A stretch of 64,000 nucleotides of DNA from the NCBI RefSeq assembly GCF_021462225.1, contig NC_061805.1, forward strand, positions 49,886,860 to 49,950,859, written 5' to 3'. Each line of letters starts with the position of its first letter. The first letter of the stretch is position 1. Of the stretch, positions 1-12,840 are shown piece by piece. A program made the position numbers and the translations under genes. The stretch is from Girardinichthys multiradiatus. Its lineage: Eukaryota > Chordata > Actinopteri > Cyprinodontiformes > Goodeidae. The notes under the pieces are model-generated. The model saw only the letters and a list, made by a program, of their open reading frames with translations. It did not search any database and was not told where the DNA came from.

Positions 1-1584
1 AAATCTTAGTTTATATACTGTATGTCAGAGTTTTTATGTAGGTCACTAATTGTGCAGAAACAAATCTATGATTCCAGCAGAAACTCCTTTGTGTTTGTGG
101 AGAAATCTGTCAGTAAATCAGCTCGGCAAGGTTTCAGAGTTGTACATTTGATAGAAAACAGAAGAGCAAAAACTCACATATCCCCTTCAACCTACTTCCA
201 AATGACTAGTCTTTTATTTCTGACGGCTGTTAAGACAGGTAGCATCATCTGGGAATTACCAGCAAGCCGCAGAGCTGAGATAAATCACAGCCGGAGAGAT
301 TTGTTCTGCAAACAAAGAACAGAGTGAGACAGGGGAGAGATGAAATTAGATGAGCAATGAAGAAGCTTTACAACAAAGCAGGTGTAACCTTGCATATATT
401 GCAGCACACAGAAAACAGCGAGATAGTATTCAGATTGTGGGATGGGCCCTCATCCTCGACCCAAGTGGTTTAAAAAGCATGGCCTACTCTGCAGCTTTTT
501 TCGGTCATGGATGCCCGGCAGGAAAATACTCCAAGCTTCATCAGAGGCAAATATCTGCAACGGTGGAAAAGAACCCTCATCCATATTTTAGAGCATTCAA
601 CAAAAGGGAGGCCAGTGGCTCTGTGCTGTAGACTTTTCTGTCATTATTCATCCAGAGGTCTGAGTTGTTCATTTAAGCTTGGAGGGATAAATGGAACAGA
701 TCTGACAAGAAGGATGAAAGCCCTCAGTGGTGGTGGGCTTGAGGTGTGTCAATGTAAAGGAGACTTTTGACAGTGTTTCACTGACAGACAGAGCAAAGAG
801 CAGTGAGCATTAATCTGCTATCAGGGAGTCCGAAATGACAAGCTCAGGATCAGGTCCGGACCTTAACTGGCCCATTGCAACATTGTCAGGTTTCAAGACC
901 CGGTTTGGGCCAAGCTTCAGGTGTCAGACTGGTGGTCTCACGCATGGCTCCAGAACACAGAGGAGATCATGGCCGACTCCATAACCTCTTTCACAAAACA
1001 GCTAGGTCCACAAAGAAGAGCCACTCACAGAGTTGGCTCTGCTCAGCCATAAATCACAAATCAAGCTGGCGATATCCCTCACACATGACAGCTTTTAAAA
1101 AATCAAAGCTAATATCAAAACAAAGGAGGGGTGGAGTGAAGCTCAGCAGGACCGATACAGAGAGTTAAACATAAAATAGGTGTCAGAAAACTCCCAATAG
1201 GTTAAACACATCGGTGGCAAGTCACTGTTTCAGTTTTGTTCTCTTTTCAAGCAGAAATACTGCTGATGCAATTATCCGAGGTTTTAGTGTAGTGATCTGT
1301 TCTGTCTCCACACACTTCAGCGCCACTCATCCTGGCTGTGTTCATGAGCAGAGGTGGTCTCTGTGTGTGTTTGCCCTAAAGCCAGATTCTAGCACAGATC
1401 TCTTTTCCTACACCTTCACAGGTCAGCTGAAATGGGGCTAAGATTACCTTATTTGGTGAGCTAGTGGTGTAACAGCTGCTGGTGGACTTCAACCCCCCTT
1501 GATTCTTTCTCAAAACAGTAAAAAAAACATCTTTATCCCAACTTTAAATGTTTTGTTAAATGAACTAATGACTGCAAAACAAGC
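1..1584. other. Gene-free stretch, nothing recognised
   Basis: Open frames here are short, lack recognisable domains and do not show paired splice sites. No RNA gene or clear repeat was recognised. It probably represents intergenic or intronic sequence of low information. Confidence 0.5.
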
Positions 1585-1785
1585 CCATTTTATCAACCTA
1601 CCACCACCATGCTTGATAGTTAGCATAAGGTGTTTGTACTATTATACTGTGCTTGGTTGTCTCCAAATATGGTGCTTAGGTGCTGTCTCTTTAAATGATG
1701 TTCCCACTAACCTTGTGAACTTCCTGGGAGGATTAGCGGCCACCTTAAATGTTTTCCACTTGTGAATAATTTTCTCTCTCTTTCT
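1585..1785 (-). mobile_element. Tc1/mariner-like transposase fragment (decayed)
   Basis: The plus strand reads like the complement of a fish Tc1-type transposase gene. It has the 'accaccaccatgcttgata' block, then 'ctgggaggattagcggccac' and a stretch corresponding to the helix-turn-helix region. No frame is open across it. The same family is better preserved at 10540-11060. Assignment is from remembered family consensus, not from alignment. Confidence 0.5.
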
Positions 1786-1854
1786 CCAGAATCATAGAGT
1801 TCAAATAGTTTAGTACTGAATTTCCAAACCTGCCTGACTGATTTTTGCACTTAG

Positions 1855-2445
1855 TTTTCAGAATTTACAAGGATCTACCTGGAACTTACTTTCTCAGACT
1901 TAAAGGTTAATTTCCTGAATTTTAAATGACACCTTCTGGAACTTTCCTGTAATTTACAGGTTATTTTACCGGAACTTACAGGTTACTTTGTGGAATTTGG
2001 AGTGTACTGATTCTAATATTTGAGCTACTATCCTGGAACGTCTAGGGTACTTTCTGGTACGTATAGGTTACTTTTAGAAATTACAACTTACTCTCCTGGA
2101 GTTTACAGATGCTTTCCCGTAATTTACAGATGCACAATCCTGGAACCTACAGATTGCTATCTGAAACATCCAGAGCACCTTCCTGGGACTTTTTGGAACT
2201 TCTTCCAGAGCTCAGCTACCGGTTACCTGTATAGAACTTACTCAAACATTTATTTGTAATTTATTTGTTCCTTTCAGAACTTACAGTCCACTGTCATTGA
2301 ACTCACAGTTTACTAACTGACAGGGTACCCCACTAGAACTTATACGATACTTTATTAGGTCTTACTCTCCTGGGATTTAATATAAATCACATTCCTGGAT
2401 GCCACAGACTGTTTTCCAGAATGTAAAGATTACTTTCCAGTGATT
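1855..2445. repeat. Degenerate tandem array, about 22-bp unit
   Basis: A motif close to 'ggaacttacaggttactttc' recurs roughly every 20-25 bp with heavy divergence. Examples are around 1925-1990, 2035-2075, 2095-2150 and 2275-2345. About 25 units can be traced by eye. It is an old minisatellite or satellite patch with no coding capacity. Confidence 0.65.
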
Positions 2446-4079
2446 GATGATAATTTAGGCTGTGTTTCACTCACTGTAGCTTGCTGCCACAGGAAATGAT
2501 GGATGGTTAATTAATGTGCAATGATTTAACGTTTCTTCATTGAAACTCAGGAGAGAAAAAAATAAAGCATCCTAAATGAACTAGTTTGAGCCAGATGGTG
2601 CTGTTGACTGAGGGACACATTTTTTATTTGATCAGCCGGATGTCCTCATGTTCTTCAGGTTTAATTGTGGTAAGGAAACCTTGACTGCTTCATGTGAGGC
2701 GTCTCAGGCAGATGGTACCAGAAGGAACAGCAGAATCCCTGTCGGTTCTGCAGAGACTCTCTTCTGACTTCAGTTTTACTATGAAGTCATTGCCGATGCT
2801 CTCAGACAGCTGAAGTTTACGTTGCATTATTAAAATGGAGCTCCGGCTCTGAGAAATGAATCAGGATCAGATCCTGTCTGCATCTATAAACTTCAGAAGA
2901 GTTCTGATGTGAGGCATTTCATAACAGAACCAACAGAATATGCTCAGCTCCTGGACTGATTTCTTTTTACTCGCTTGAAGACAAATGAGATTTGACTCGT
3001 CTGTAGGAGATTAAACTTTCAGACTCTTTTCATGCAGAGATTAATCGACATTAGACATTAATAAGACACCAGACTGATCCTGGTTCAGTTTGACAACTGT
3101 AAACACACAAGCTTCAGGAATCCTTCAGAACTGAAAGATTCAGATTCAGAATTTCTGGTGTTTTTCAGTCAACTAATTTCTATCTGGTTATGCTAGAATC
3201 AGCAGGCTCATTCAGCTTGCTTGTACACATTTTTACCGTATCTCTGTTTGTGGTAAAGCTTTTCAGGATGGGTAACTTCCTGCAAACTGGGTTATTTACA
3301 GTTGTGGTAAAAAGCTGACATACAAACGACCCCTCAAGTCCTATTTCTTATTCTGCTCCGTCTTTGTCTCATCTGATCATCAAACCTTTCTCCAGAAGAC
3401 ATGTGGCTTGTCCATGTGGGCAGCTTAAAATTTCACCTGAGCTTCAATGAGCAATGAGACTCTGGAGCATAAGTTTCTTTCAATCCAGTTTCATTTCCTC
3501 TGAGGGAACAGTTTGGTTTTTTCTCTGGACAATGGCAAAACGGTGACGCATCAGAATAACTACTTGAAGGGATGATCTTAGATTTTGCAAATGTTTAAAA
3601 CCGTCTCTAAAACAACTTGTTTAAACCTGCAAATTATTAGATTCTCCTGAGCTCCTTGGACGTTTCCAGTTAGTGTTGATCTGAGTGACGTTCATCGTGG
3701 TCTTTCTTCTTTAATACGGCGTTTGCTGCCATCTAGTGGCTGAAACACGAAGATCAGAACAGCAGTAAATACTTTGCTAATTTTCTTTCTCTGGGAAATA
3801 AAACTTGAAGTTAAAGTTCTTCGTTCGGATTCATCCCTCACACTTTTACTCTATTTTATTTGGATGAAACAAACAGCACAGGACATATTTTACTCAACAG
3901 CTGGAAGAGGAACTAACAGCAATGAGCAAACCTAGATTTGAAGTGTTTGAAAATAGCATTTTCTGATTTCTGACATTTTGTGAAGATTAGAAGAAAATCC
4001 TAAGGCTGCAGCAGTTCAGGAGGCTGAACATGATGGTGACTTTAATTAATTATAACGTCTCACAGAAATGATCATACAG
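2446..4079. other. Non-coding stretch; possible old DNA transposon piece at 3290-3620
   Basis: No open frame of interest. Around 3340-3560 the text 'catctgatcatcaaacctttctccagaaga' and its sequel resembles the antisense of a fish DNA-transposon transposase, but it is too decayed to name. The rest shows no recognisable feature. Confidence 0.35.
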
Positions 4080-6060
4080 CTTTAAAAACCTTTCCACGTT
4101 TTTTCACATTATGACCACACACCTCAGTGTATTGTTTGGGAGTGTTGTATGAGTATTGAGTCCCCCTAAATCAATACTCTGCATTTGTATTCAGCACCTT
4201 TCACTGCAGTTACAGCTGCAGCTCCTCTGTCTCAATCAGCCTTGTACAACCAGAGACTGAACCTTTTGTTATTCTCATTATTTTTCTTATTAAAATAGCT
4301 TCCGCTGAGTCAGATTAGATGGAGTGCATCCATGAACATCGGGTTTAAAGTCTTGTAAGAAATTGTCAATCAGATTTAGGTCTGGACTTTGACTAGGCCA
4401 TTCTAATACATGAATCTGCTTTTATCTAAAACATTCCATTGCAGCTCTGGCTGTATGTTTGGAGTTGTTTTCCTGCTGGAAGGTGAACCTCCAGCCCAGT
4501 CTTATGACTTCTGCAGCCTCTAACACGTTTTCTTACAGGCAAACCCACTTCAAATTTAAAGGAGAAATCACCGCAAACATCTAAAGGAAGTTCATTCCCT
4601 TACGTCTAGTAAGCTGTCTTATAGGTAAACTTTATTTGTCACCATCTAGAGGTGTTTGGGTGAGTATTTTGATCTTTTCCTTGTTATGTTAAGTCTTGCT
4701 ATTTTCAGTGCCTTACTGAGTTACTTTTTGCCAGTAAGGTGTTGCCATGCCTTTGTGTTTAGTTTCTTAGTTTTGTCCTGTCGTTTTTTGTTACTGGATT
4801 TATTTCTCTTAGATTTCTGTTTGTCTTTCTCCCATATTTTCTGGTTTCTTTGTATCTGTTCATTTCCTTTCCTGTTGTTTAGCCTCTCATCTTCAGCCAC
4901 AGCCACTATGCAATCATGTAGATTCTGCTCACCTGTGCCACTGCCTGCACCTGTACTTTCATCCATAGATACTCAGTGGTTCTTTTTGATCTTTTCTGGA
5001 TCTTTCCATTTACTTCATGATTTTCCATTGCTCCGCTTGGCTCCTCACTCCATGCTTGAGCCTATTTGGACTCTGGTTTAACCACTCAGCAAACCCCATC
5101 TCCTTGAATGCTGATTGGTGAACCTGTTCATGAGGTAATGTGTGATTGGTTCACATGTTTTATTTAAACACAAACTGTTTGGTGTTTTGTAGTGACCCTG
5201 ATGAAGGCCACAAGCAGAACAAAGGCCTCCCAACAGCATGATGCTGCCATTACCGTGTTTGACCATGGGGATGTGGTGTTCAGGGCGATGTTGCATGTAA
5301 GCCACAAAGTTCAGTTTTGATCTCGTCTGACCAGAGCAGCTTATCTACATGTTTGCTGTTGTTTCTCTTACATGAGTTGGGGCAAATGCTGAACGGGACT
5401 TTTTATGACTTTCCTCTTGCTACTCTGCCACAAAGGTCAGATTTGTGGAGTGCACAACGAATAGCTGTCCTGTCAACAGATACTTTCACCTGAGCTTTGG
5501 ATCTTTGCAGCTCTCCTAGAGTTACCAGTGGCCGTTTGACTTCTTTTCTGATTAATGCTCTCCTTGCCCAGCCTGTCAGTTTAGGTGGATGTCCATGTCT
5601 TGGTAGGTCAGTAGTTAGTCTGTTCTCTCTCCATGTTCAGATGATGGATTGAACAGAGCTCTGGGTGATCTTCACAGCTTGGGATATTTTACAACCTTAC
5701 CTTCTCCAGATCTTCCTCCCTGAGAGCTCCCTGTGGTCCTTGGTCTTAATGATGCTGGTTGATGTTGATCTCTAATGTTCTCCAAAATATGCCCAGGTTT
5801 TTAAAGACCATTTTATTTCTCTCTCTAGGAAACCTTTTGTTAATATTTTCATTTTCCAGTGATTTTTATTTTTAACTTTTAGTTGTTCACAATGAAAATT
5901 ACACACAGGGTGACTCTGTGTACTAACTAGGTGATTTCTGAAAACAATTTATTTAATGAATTAAACATTTTCTTCTACTTTAGAATACCGAACATTTTTG
6001 TCTTGTAGTCACATAAAAGTTCCAGCAGTGTTAATATTTTTCCAGGCAATGTGACAGTAT
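4080..6060 (-). mobile_element. Decayed Tc1/mariner-like element, transposase antisense to the plus strand
   Basis: Antisense transposase landmarks appear in order on the plus strand: a 'cctgctggaaggtgaacctccagcc' type block near 4470-4500, 'cagcatgatgctgccattac' near 5235, 'tttgtggagtgcacaacga' near 5442 (minus-strand N-terminal half), and 'aatgctctccttgcccagcctgtcag' near 5553. The minus-strand frame 5078-5305 keeps the motif GNGSIMLLGG, which corresponds to the conserved block before the second catalytic Asp. Many frameshifts and stops occur. The part 4640-5190 looks unrelated to the family and may be a later insertion. Non-functional. Confidence 0.65.
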
Positions 6061-7097
6061 TATGTATGTGTTTTGTCATCCTGAACTGTCACATCGACCC
6101 TGTTTTAAGCTGAAACCCTTCCTGAATGCCAGGAAACTACTCAGTTTGTGCAACATTTCAGTAACAGCATGGACTCGGTGCAGCCGGCAGTTTTCTTCGT
6201 TAACGCCTCCTTCATGCAACATCGCAGCTTGTTGTTTGTTGCACACAGAGACTTAGTCAGCACTGCCAGATGGGAACAAACCTAGTTCAGCTCCAGCAAG
6301 ACGACCAGTAACAAACCAGTGCTTGTGAAATGATGCAGTATGGTTCTAGTGTGGAAGATATTTGGTTGTTTGTGTCAAATCTCATCAAATGTCCAACTGT
6401 GTCTGTTCTGTAATTTATTGGTAGTTTCTGAAAATCTTTACAGTTTCTTTTTCTTGCCATGCCTTCTTTAAGCTGTTCTAACGATTCATTATAACCTAGT
6501 TAGTATGACAATTACAACAAAGATTTAAATCTTATGACTAAATGAGTCTTTTACTCACTAAAAGTAACAAGAAAACACGCTGCTAAGTTGTTCTAGTGAC
6601 AAAAACAACAAGAAAAAAAACGAAAACTTAAACTTTACAGATATGACCCTCTCCAGAAATCATGTGTTTGTTCTGCTCTGCTCGAGTCAAACATTAAATT
6701 AAATGTTTCTGTTTTTGTTTGACCCGTCCTGGAAAGCTTAACCTCAAATTCAGAGAAAAGGAGTCAACATTTTTCAAGGAAGTGAAAAAGAGGATGCTGT
6801 AGGACATGACCTACAAAGCTCCCTCACCCTTGGTGTTGTCTTCGGGCAGGGGTAAAAGCTGGAGGTAAAAACCCAACAACCTGAAGGTGCCGGCAGCAGG
6901 AAATAAAAACAGATTGGGAGAAAAAGAATGATCTTTACAGAGTGTGATGGGTCCAGTTCTGGTTGAAAGAGAAAGAGATGTGTCACATTTACCCAGCCGT
7001 TCACAGATTTCCTGTTTCTTTGCTTAGCTGACACAATTACATGTTACAGATCATGAAACCAATTTTAATATCAGACAAAGAAAACCTGAGGAAATAA
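6061..7097. other. Gene-free stretch, nothing recognised
   Basis: Only short frames without domain features; no repeat family recognised. Confidence 0.45.
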
Positions 7098-8230
7098 AGC
7101 AAGCAGTAATTAAAGAAATCTAGGCAGACCAACTTGACCCTATTTAGAAAAGTAATCACCCCCCTAACCTAATAACTGGTTGTACCACCCCTGGCAGCAC
7201 CAAGTGTTGTGATGACTGGTAATAAGCCTTTCACTTCACTGGGGACGGATTTTGACCCACTCTGTTTTGCAGAATTGTTTTAACTCAGCCATTGAAGGCT
7301 ATGCCACAGCATCTCTATCAGATTTAAGTTCAGACTTTGATTAAGCCCCCCCCCCAAAACCTTCATTATGGAGGCATTCAGAGATGGACTTGTTGGAATG
7401 CTTTGGATCATTATCCTGCAAACTGATGGTTGGACATTGGCCATCAGTTCTGTTAGAGAACAGAATTCATGGTTACATCTACGCCTTCAGGTCACCCAGG
7501 TCTAGGAGCAACAAGCAGCCACAGGCCATCACACTACCACCACCATGTCTGACTGTAGGTATGATGTTCATTTCTGAAAAACTGTTAGTTTTACATCAGA
7601 CACATACAGTCTGATTAAGTTCCAGTTGTGTTTTTGTCCACAGAATATTTTCCCAGAATTCTTGGGAATCATCAAAATGTTTTTTGGCAAACGTGGGACG
7701 GATCTGTGTTCTTTTGGATTAGGAGCAGTTCTACCTTTGGAACTCTCCCATGGAGGCCATTTTTGTCCAGTCTCTCTTTCTTGTTGAGTCATGACCTCTG
7801 GCCTTAAGTGAGGCAGTGAGGCCTGCAGAGCTTTAGGTTCTTCGGTGACCTCCTGTATTAGTTGTTCTTGTGCTCTTGAAGTAAGCTTGGTAGACCAGCC
7901 ACTTCTGGTAAGGTTCTCCACTGTTCCATGTTTTCTCCATTGGTGGATAAAGGTTCTTACTGAGGTTCTGTGGAGTCCCAAAGGCTTTCAAATGGCTTTG
8001 TAACCATTTCCAACTGTGTTGCTTTTTGAGATCTTTTAGCCTACTTGATGTTGTCAGACTGGTTCCATTTAAGTGATTTCTTGATTTTACTTTTTACTCA
8101 AGGTTCCACAGAGTTGCTCCTGGTGAGACTAAAATTCTCAGTGTTGAAGACAGTTTAACTTGCTGTGGCTGTCAGGTGGAAAACAAATTGTGCCGGACTT
8201 ATAAAATATTTTAAAAACTCACCTTCACCT
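7098..8230 (-). pseudogene. Tc1/mariner-like element with broken transposase
   Basis: The minus-strand frame 7568-7981 begins with a helix-turn-helix block (GLHRTSVRTFIHQWRKHGT, then RSGW.TKLTSRAQ), typical of the N-terminal DNA-binding half of a Tc1 transposase. It then runs through EVTEEPKALQASL and later loses similarity in frame. Plus-strand text at 7140-7340 ('ctaacctaataactggttg', 'gccattgaaggctatgcca') matches the antisense catalytic half and 3' end of this common fish element. Stops and frameshifts prevent a complete protein. It is an inactive relic. Confidence 0.75.
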
Positions 8231-8339
8231 TGCCTGGTTCAAATATCCAATCTGGTCAAATCTGAACGTTATTTAAATGTATATGTCTTATATATGTGGC
8301 GATAAATGTAAATATAATAACAGTAGAACAAAACTTAAC

Positions 8340-9260
8340 TTTCATCTCCAGTGTTTTTGGGTCCTTACTTTCTAGCGATAATGTTGGGTCTCATGTACGA
8401 AGCGAATTTACGCACATAAACCTTGTGATGCATGTACTAAAATAAACTGTTGCGTGAAAATGTGCGGAAGCCACGCAAACTTTTCTATCGATAATAATAA
8501 ACTACAGAGAACTAAAACTCCACTAAATCCACTGAAATATGACTCCATTCAGTTTATTTAATCCATGGAGCATCAAACCTGATGTTTCTTCATGACTCTG
8601 AGCTTTTATGGTTTAAACCTGAGCGATCAAACTGAATCACATTTCTTGTCATACAATAATGTAACACACCTCAGAAAATGATGGAAACTGGGAAACCTCC
8701 TGTTTTCTGTCGCCTGTAGATAGAAATGAGCATCGGTCTGTGCGCTGAGGAGCATAAAATGTATGAGAATCATCTAAGGGACACTTTCATTCTCACTGAA
8801 AAAGAAAACTGTCGGATCAGCAGATTCATTCCTAACAAGTCAGGTTTGATGAAGGTGGACAAGCTGGAGACAATCACACATGTCCATAAACAGCTGCAGA
8901 AAGTTGCGCGTAATTGTGGAGCGATGGCAGCTGTGGCACAGCTGGAGGACATCGCTGATGGAAGACGTTGGAGAGGTTTTTTTTTTTCAGAGATCTTACT
9001 GATCTGCTGGTACATGATGATGCATGGCTTATCAGCCGGTTTAGATTGACCAGGGCAATTATTTTGGAGCTCTGCACGGAGATGTCCTCAGCATTACAGA
9101 GGGAAACCAAGAGGAACCGTGGGTCGTTGGTGTCGGTTCCAGTTCTCTCGCCGCCGCCGTGCTTTTAGCCAGAGTTTTTCAGATGGAGCTGACTGACAGG
9201 TCAGGGATTTAACATCCCTGAGCCGGGTCATGTTGCTCAGATATAGAGGAGCTACGGACT
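8340..9260 (+). pseudogene. PIF/Harbinger-like transposase remnant
   Basis: A frame around 8924-8985 reads MAAVAQLEDIADGRRWR. The next frame from 8968 continues as FFRDLTDLLVHDDAWLISRF followed by RLTRAIILELCTEMSSAL and ETKRNR. This order matches the N-terminal part of HARBI1-like transposases. The two parts are out of frame with each other at the T run 8979-8988, and the frame breaks again near 9165. The catalytic DDE region is absent. The flank near 8380-8470 ('gtctcatgtacgaagcgaa', 'acgcacataaac') looks like a Harbinger terminus. Inactive. Confidence 0.6.
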
Positions 9261-10239
9261 GGACCCATACTGCTATAAGGACCCCATCATGCCCTCAGCC
9301 ATCAGCATCTACAACAGCTCTTTGAAGAAACCTGTATAAAAAGAGCAACAACATTTAACTTCCCTTTGGTATTAATAAAGTAGGCTATATTTTAATAACT
9401 GAATCTGTACGTGAAAATGCTTTTATGAATATACATTTAATTCATTATTTGTGCAACCTATTTGTGATGGGCAAATGCAGTGGTGCGATGGCCTCAACTC
9501 ATGATTCATTTATAGGTGGTATAAAACAATTCTAATTAATCTAATAATAATAACCTCCATGCGCGATGGCGGCTTCTAGGTCATTTTCTATTTTTTACGT
9601 GACGTCCTGAATGGTTTTAAAGGTTTAAAGTTCTTCATATAGTGTGTGTGGTGACAGTCTTCTAATAGACATAAAGGAGGCCCATTCACATCATTATAAT
9701 GATCAGCATTGAGCTTTAATTGAGCTCAGTGCAGCAGCTAGACATCACCGTTTGGTTCAGATTCACACATTGTAGAACTAAACGGGTTCGAGCCGACAAA
9801 CGTTTTATTTTCTGTCAGGTTTGAGTCACTGATTCATTCAAGAAGTTGTTGGTTTGCTGTAATTCACCATAAGCATCCCTCATGATGTACAGACGCAGTC
9901 TCTCTCAGCGGTTTTCCACCGACAGCACCGTTGCCATGGTTATTTTGGCCACTAGGTGCCAAATTCACAGTTGGGACGTATGAAGGCTACGTGTGCCTGT
10001 CTAAGTGCATCTCAGTTTCATACATCTGAATTGTTTTGTGCCCTGCACGTTTCAGATTTTCTCCCTACCGCCAACGTTTAGTATGAAAGCTGCGCACTCT
10101 TTAGGACATGCGGCCCCTGGCATTTCCCACCAAAATATAACCTTAAATCTGCAAAATCAACCAACAGATTCAACCCTTTCATTGCTTATTAAATAAAGGT
10201 GAGTTCTCTCATTACTTCATACACCTGCTGAAGGTGGTT
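9261..10239. other. Gene-free stretch, nothing recognised
   Basis: AT-rich sequence with short frames only. No domain, splice pair or repeat family could be assigned. Confidence 0.4.
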
Positions 10240-10539
10240 CAACACACCAGCAGCGTTATCAGTATCTCAGATTTATGAGGAGAACCTTTGGACCATTCTT
10301 CTTTCCATTGTTGCTTCACTTCATTGAACTGCTTGACTGAGTATCTTTCAGGTTCCTATATAAAGTTTTAAATTGCAACACAGGAAGGTCCCACTGTTGG
10401 CTCACCTGCTGAAGGCAGTGAGTAACTCAAGAAAACTTCCCCTTTGATTTAGTTAACAAGAATTTAAATCAGAGATAATCATCAGGTTTCCTTCAGTTTT
10501 ATGATCAATTGCAATGTGTTCAGGTCCTGTGGCTAAAAC

Positions 10540-11060
10540 TCAAATGATCAGGCTTCCACCACCATGGTTGACAGTTGGTATGAGGACTTTGTGTTGATAT
10601 GCTGTGTTTGGTTTTCTCTAAACATGCTGCTGTGCATTATGGGTAAACATCTCCACTCTTGATCTCTTGAGAACTTTTTTCCAGAAGTTATGCTGGTATG
10701 ACCTTTTTTAGAGAAAAGAGGCTCCCTTCATTCAAACCTCCTAAACAGCAATGTTTACTCAGTCTTTTCCTAAATGTCCGGTCATGACCTTTAACCTTAA
10801 ACCTGCCAACTGAGGCCTGTAGAGTCTCAGGTGGAGCTCTTGGGTTTCTTTTTTCTCTCTTTAAGGATTTTACGCTATGACTCTCAGGCTAAATTTGCTG
10901 CGACTCCTGGGAAGACTGGGAGCTGTTTTCCAGTTGTGAATAGTCTTGCTCTCTGATGAACTTCAATTAGTTAGTAAATCTGTCAAAACACCTGGTTTTT
11001 AAAGGTGTTTCACTCTGATGAATTAATTCCTGCGTTACATTAGATGCAGGCAAATTGCAG
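10540..11060 (-). mobile_element. Tc1/mariner-like transposase fragment (decayed)
   Basis: The plus strand is antisense to a fish Tc1-type transposase: 'ttccaccaccatggttgaca', 'gtgttgatatgctgtgtttgg', 'aactgaggcctgtagagtctc' and 'gggaagactgggagctgttttcc' appear in the expected order. Numerous indels; no open frame. It is the same family as the piece at 1585-1785. Confidence 0.65.
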
Positions 11061-11551
11061 GCTGGTAGTTTAAGTCCAATGGAAGCAACAAGGAAACATT
11101 TAGTTTCTCCAAACAGTTTTCCCTATTTGCTTTCACCTTTGTTTAATAGATTATTCCAGTGTGGAAACTGACATGTGTTTGTTTTACTTAAGGCTAGATT
11201 TAGAGCCTGCTGAACACCAGATCATTTTATTGTGTCACAATACATGTAAGAACAAAACTGAAACATGATGAATTATTGTTTTCCATGTCTTTATGTCTCT
11301 TTTGAATTTCCTCCTTTGGTTTAAAATCTCGGTGTTAAATTTTTCTTCTGTTTTCCATATAACTCACCCCCCTCCTGATTGTATCAACATAATGCGAAAC
11401 TCACCCCCTCGAACATTTCCGCGTTGTACAGAAGACAGGAAGCAGATTCACCCTGTTGCTTAAAGAGCATGAGGCTCACCATGCAGAAACAGTTGGAAGA
11501 CGCCTTATTTTTGACCCATTCATTCACACACGTGTCCTCAACCTGAGAGCA

Positions 11552-11570
11552 ATGAGCAAAAGAAGAAAAG
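11552..11570 (+). CDS. sh2d3c: SH2D3C-like gene, first coding exon (upstream isoform)
   Basis: A tiny coding exon is inferred: ATG at 11552, residues MSKRRK plus one base, then a GT donor (aaaag^gtatgg) at 11571. It ends in phase 1. The exon at 19521 starts with two bases completing that codon, giving MSKRRK-G-FKWFGSLANLS. The known family has a similar basic N-terminus followed by a Phe-Lys/Gly-Phe-Gly-Ser-Leu block in SH2D3C, which is why I link them. The 5' UTR of this exon presumably lies in 11400-11551; no TATA box or clear start site was identified. An upstream in-frame start cannot be excluded if 11456-11551 is also coding, but no ATG is present there. Confidence 0.55.
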
Positions 11571-12145
11571 GTATGGACTGTTTTCTTCCTGTTCTTATTG
11601 AGGAATGCTTTTTACACAAAATTGACCGTGTCATCTTAAAACTCAGGGAAAACTGCTGTTTCCTGTTACATGGAGTTCTGCTCAACTTATAATAAAGTTT
11701 AGAAATTTGACTCTTAGATACAAGTAAAAGAGATGAACAATATAACAACTATAAGAAACATTCACTGCAGCTATTAATTAGCTTTTTTCCTCTCAGCAAT
11801 ATTAATGCAAATCATTAAGGAAAATACAACAACCTTAACAGCTTTTAGTGGAAAATGTCTGCTGGCAAAACATTTTTGGTTTAATTGTAAAATTTTCTAA
11901 ATTATTTTCTTAAAAATCCAACTAATTAATAATTATTAACTAATTATCAGGCTAATATCAAAAACTAAAAGTGCTAAAATTCAATACATAGAAATTTTTA
12001 AAACGCAAAATTAAATAATTAAATGGGGAATTTAATCATTTAATTTCAGTTTTTGATACAGTAAAAGGATAAATAATAATTTCAGAACATGAATCAGAAT
12101 CAGCTTTATTGACCAGGATTGCATGCAGTAGAGCTAACGCTGTCA

Positions 12146-12562
12146 CACACCAGGGATTAACCAAAGTGGGGGTTGAGACCCCCCGGGGGGTCTTGAGGCA
12201 CCAAGTGGGGGGGTCACGAGATGATATTCAGAGTCATTGTGATGAAACCCCTGAGTTGTATGGAGGGCCAAAAGGAACAAAGTTTTATGAAAAAATATAT
12301 CATGAAATAAATAAAAGTACAAATAAATAAATAAATATACCATTAAAGGTCATATTAAATAATTAAATTAATTAAATGTACCATTTATTTATTTTATATG
12401 TTATTACATAATCAAATAAATATCCAATTATGAAACTCTATATTTACTTACTGAATAAATAAATATAGAGTAAAATAATTCAATGTATTATTAAGGGGTC
12501 GCCAGTCTCTGGTACTGTGATTTTGGGGGACACAGCCTGAAATGTTTGTGAACCCCTGTTAT
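12146..12562. mobile_element. hAT-like non-autonomous element
   Basis: The ends form imperfect inverted repeats: 'accagggattaaccaaagtg' on the left and 'tttgtgaacccctgttat' on the right. Both read inward as a CAGGGGTT-type terminus, common for vertebrate hAT MITEs. The interior is AT-rich with no coding capacity. Confidence 0.45.
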
Positions 12563-12609
12563 AGACAATGTGAAGTGTTGTGCAGGATAACAAATGCACA
12601 TGGTCTACA

Positions 12610-12840
12610 GCAAAGGCGTAAAACTCCAGGCCTCGAGGGTCGGTGTCCTGCTACTTTTAGATGCGTCCCTGGTCCAACACACCTGAATCAAATGGCTGAA
12701 TTACCTCCTCAGTATGCAGTCTAGTTCTCCAGAGTCCTGCCAATGACCTAATTATTCGACTCAGGCGTATTGGACCAGGGACACACCCAGAAGTTGTAGG
12801 ACACTGGCCCTTGAAGACGGGAGTTTGACACTCCTGGTCT
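12610..12840. mobile_element. Inverted-repeat MITE
   Basis: The left arm 'actccaggcctcgagggtcg' followed by 'tgtcctgctacttttagatg' is mirrored on the right by 'agttgtaggacactggccc' and 'gggagtttgacactcctgg'. The two halves are reverse complements with some divergence. A related, more decayed copy lies at 44415-44640. Confidence 0.65.

Noticed and set aside
350..631. Open frame of 93 codons near the window start
   Set aside because: No domain, biased composition or splice partner; overlaps another frame of equal length. Consistent with chance.
4656..5081. 141-codon hydrophobic frame resembling a membrane protein
   Set aside because: It translates T-rich repeat sequence in the middle of a decayed transposon. 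The Leu/Phe/Ser-rich pattern follows from base composition.
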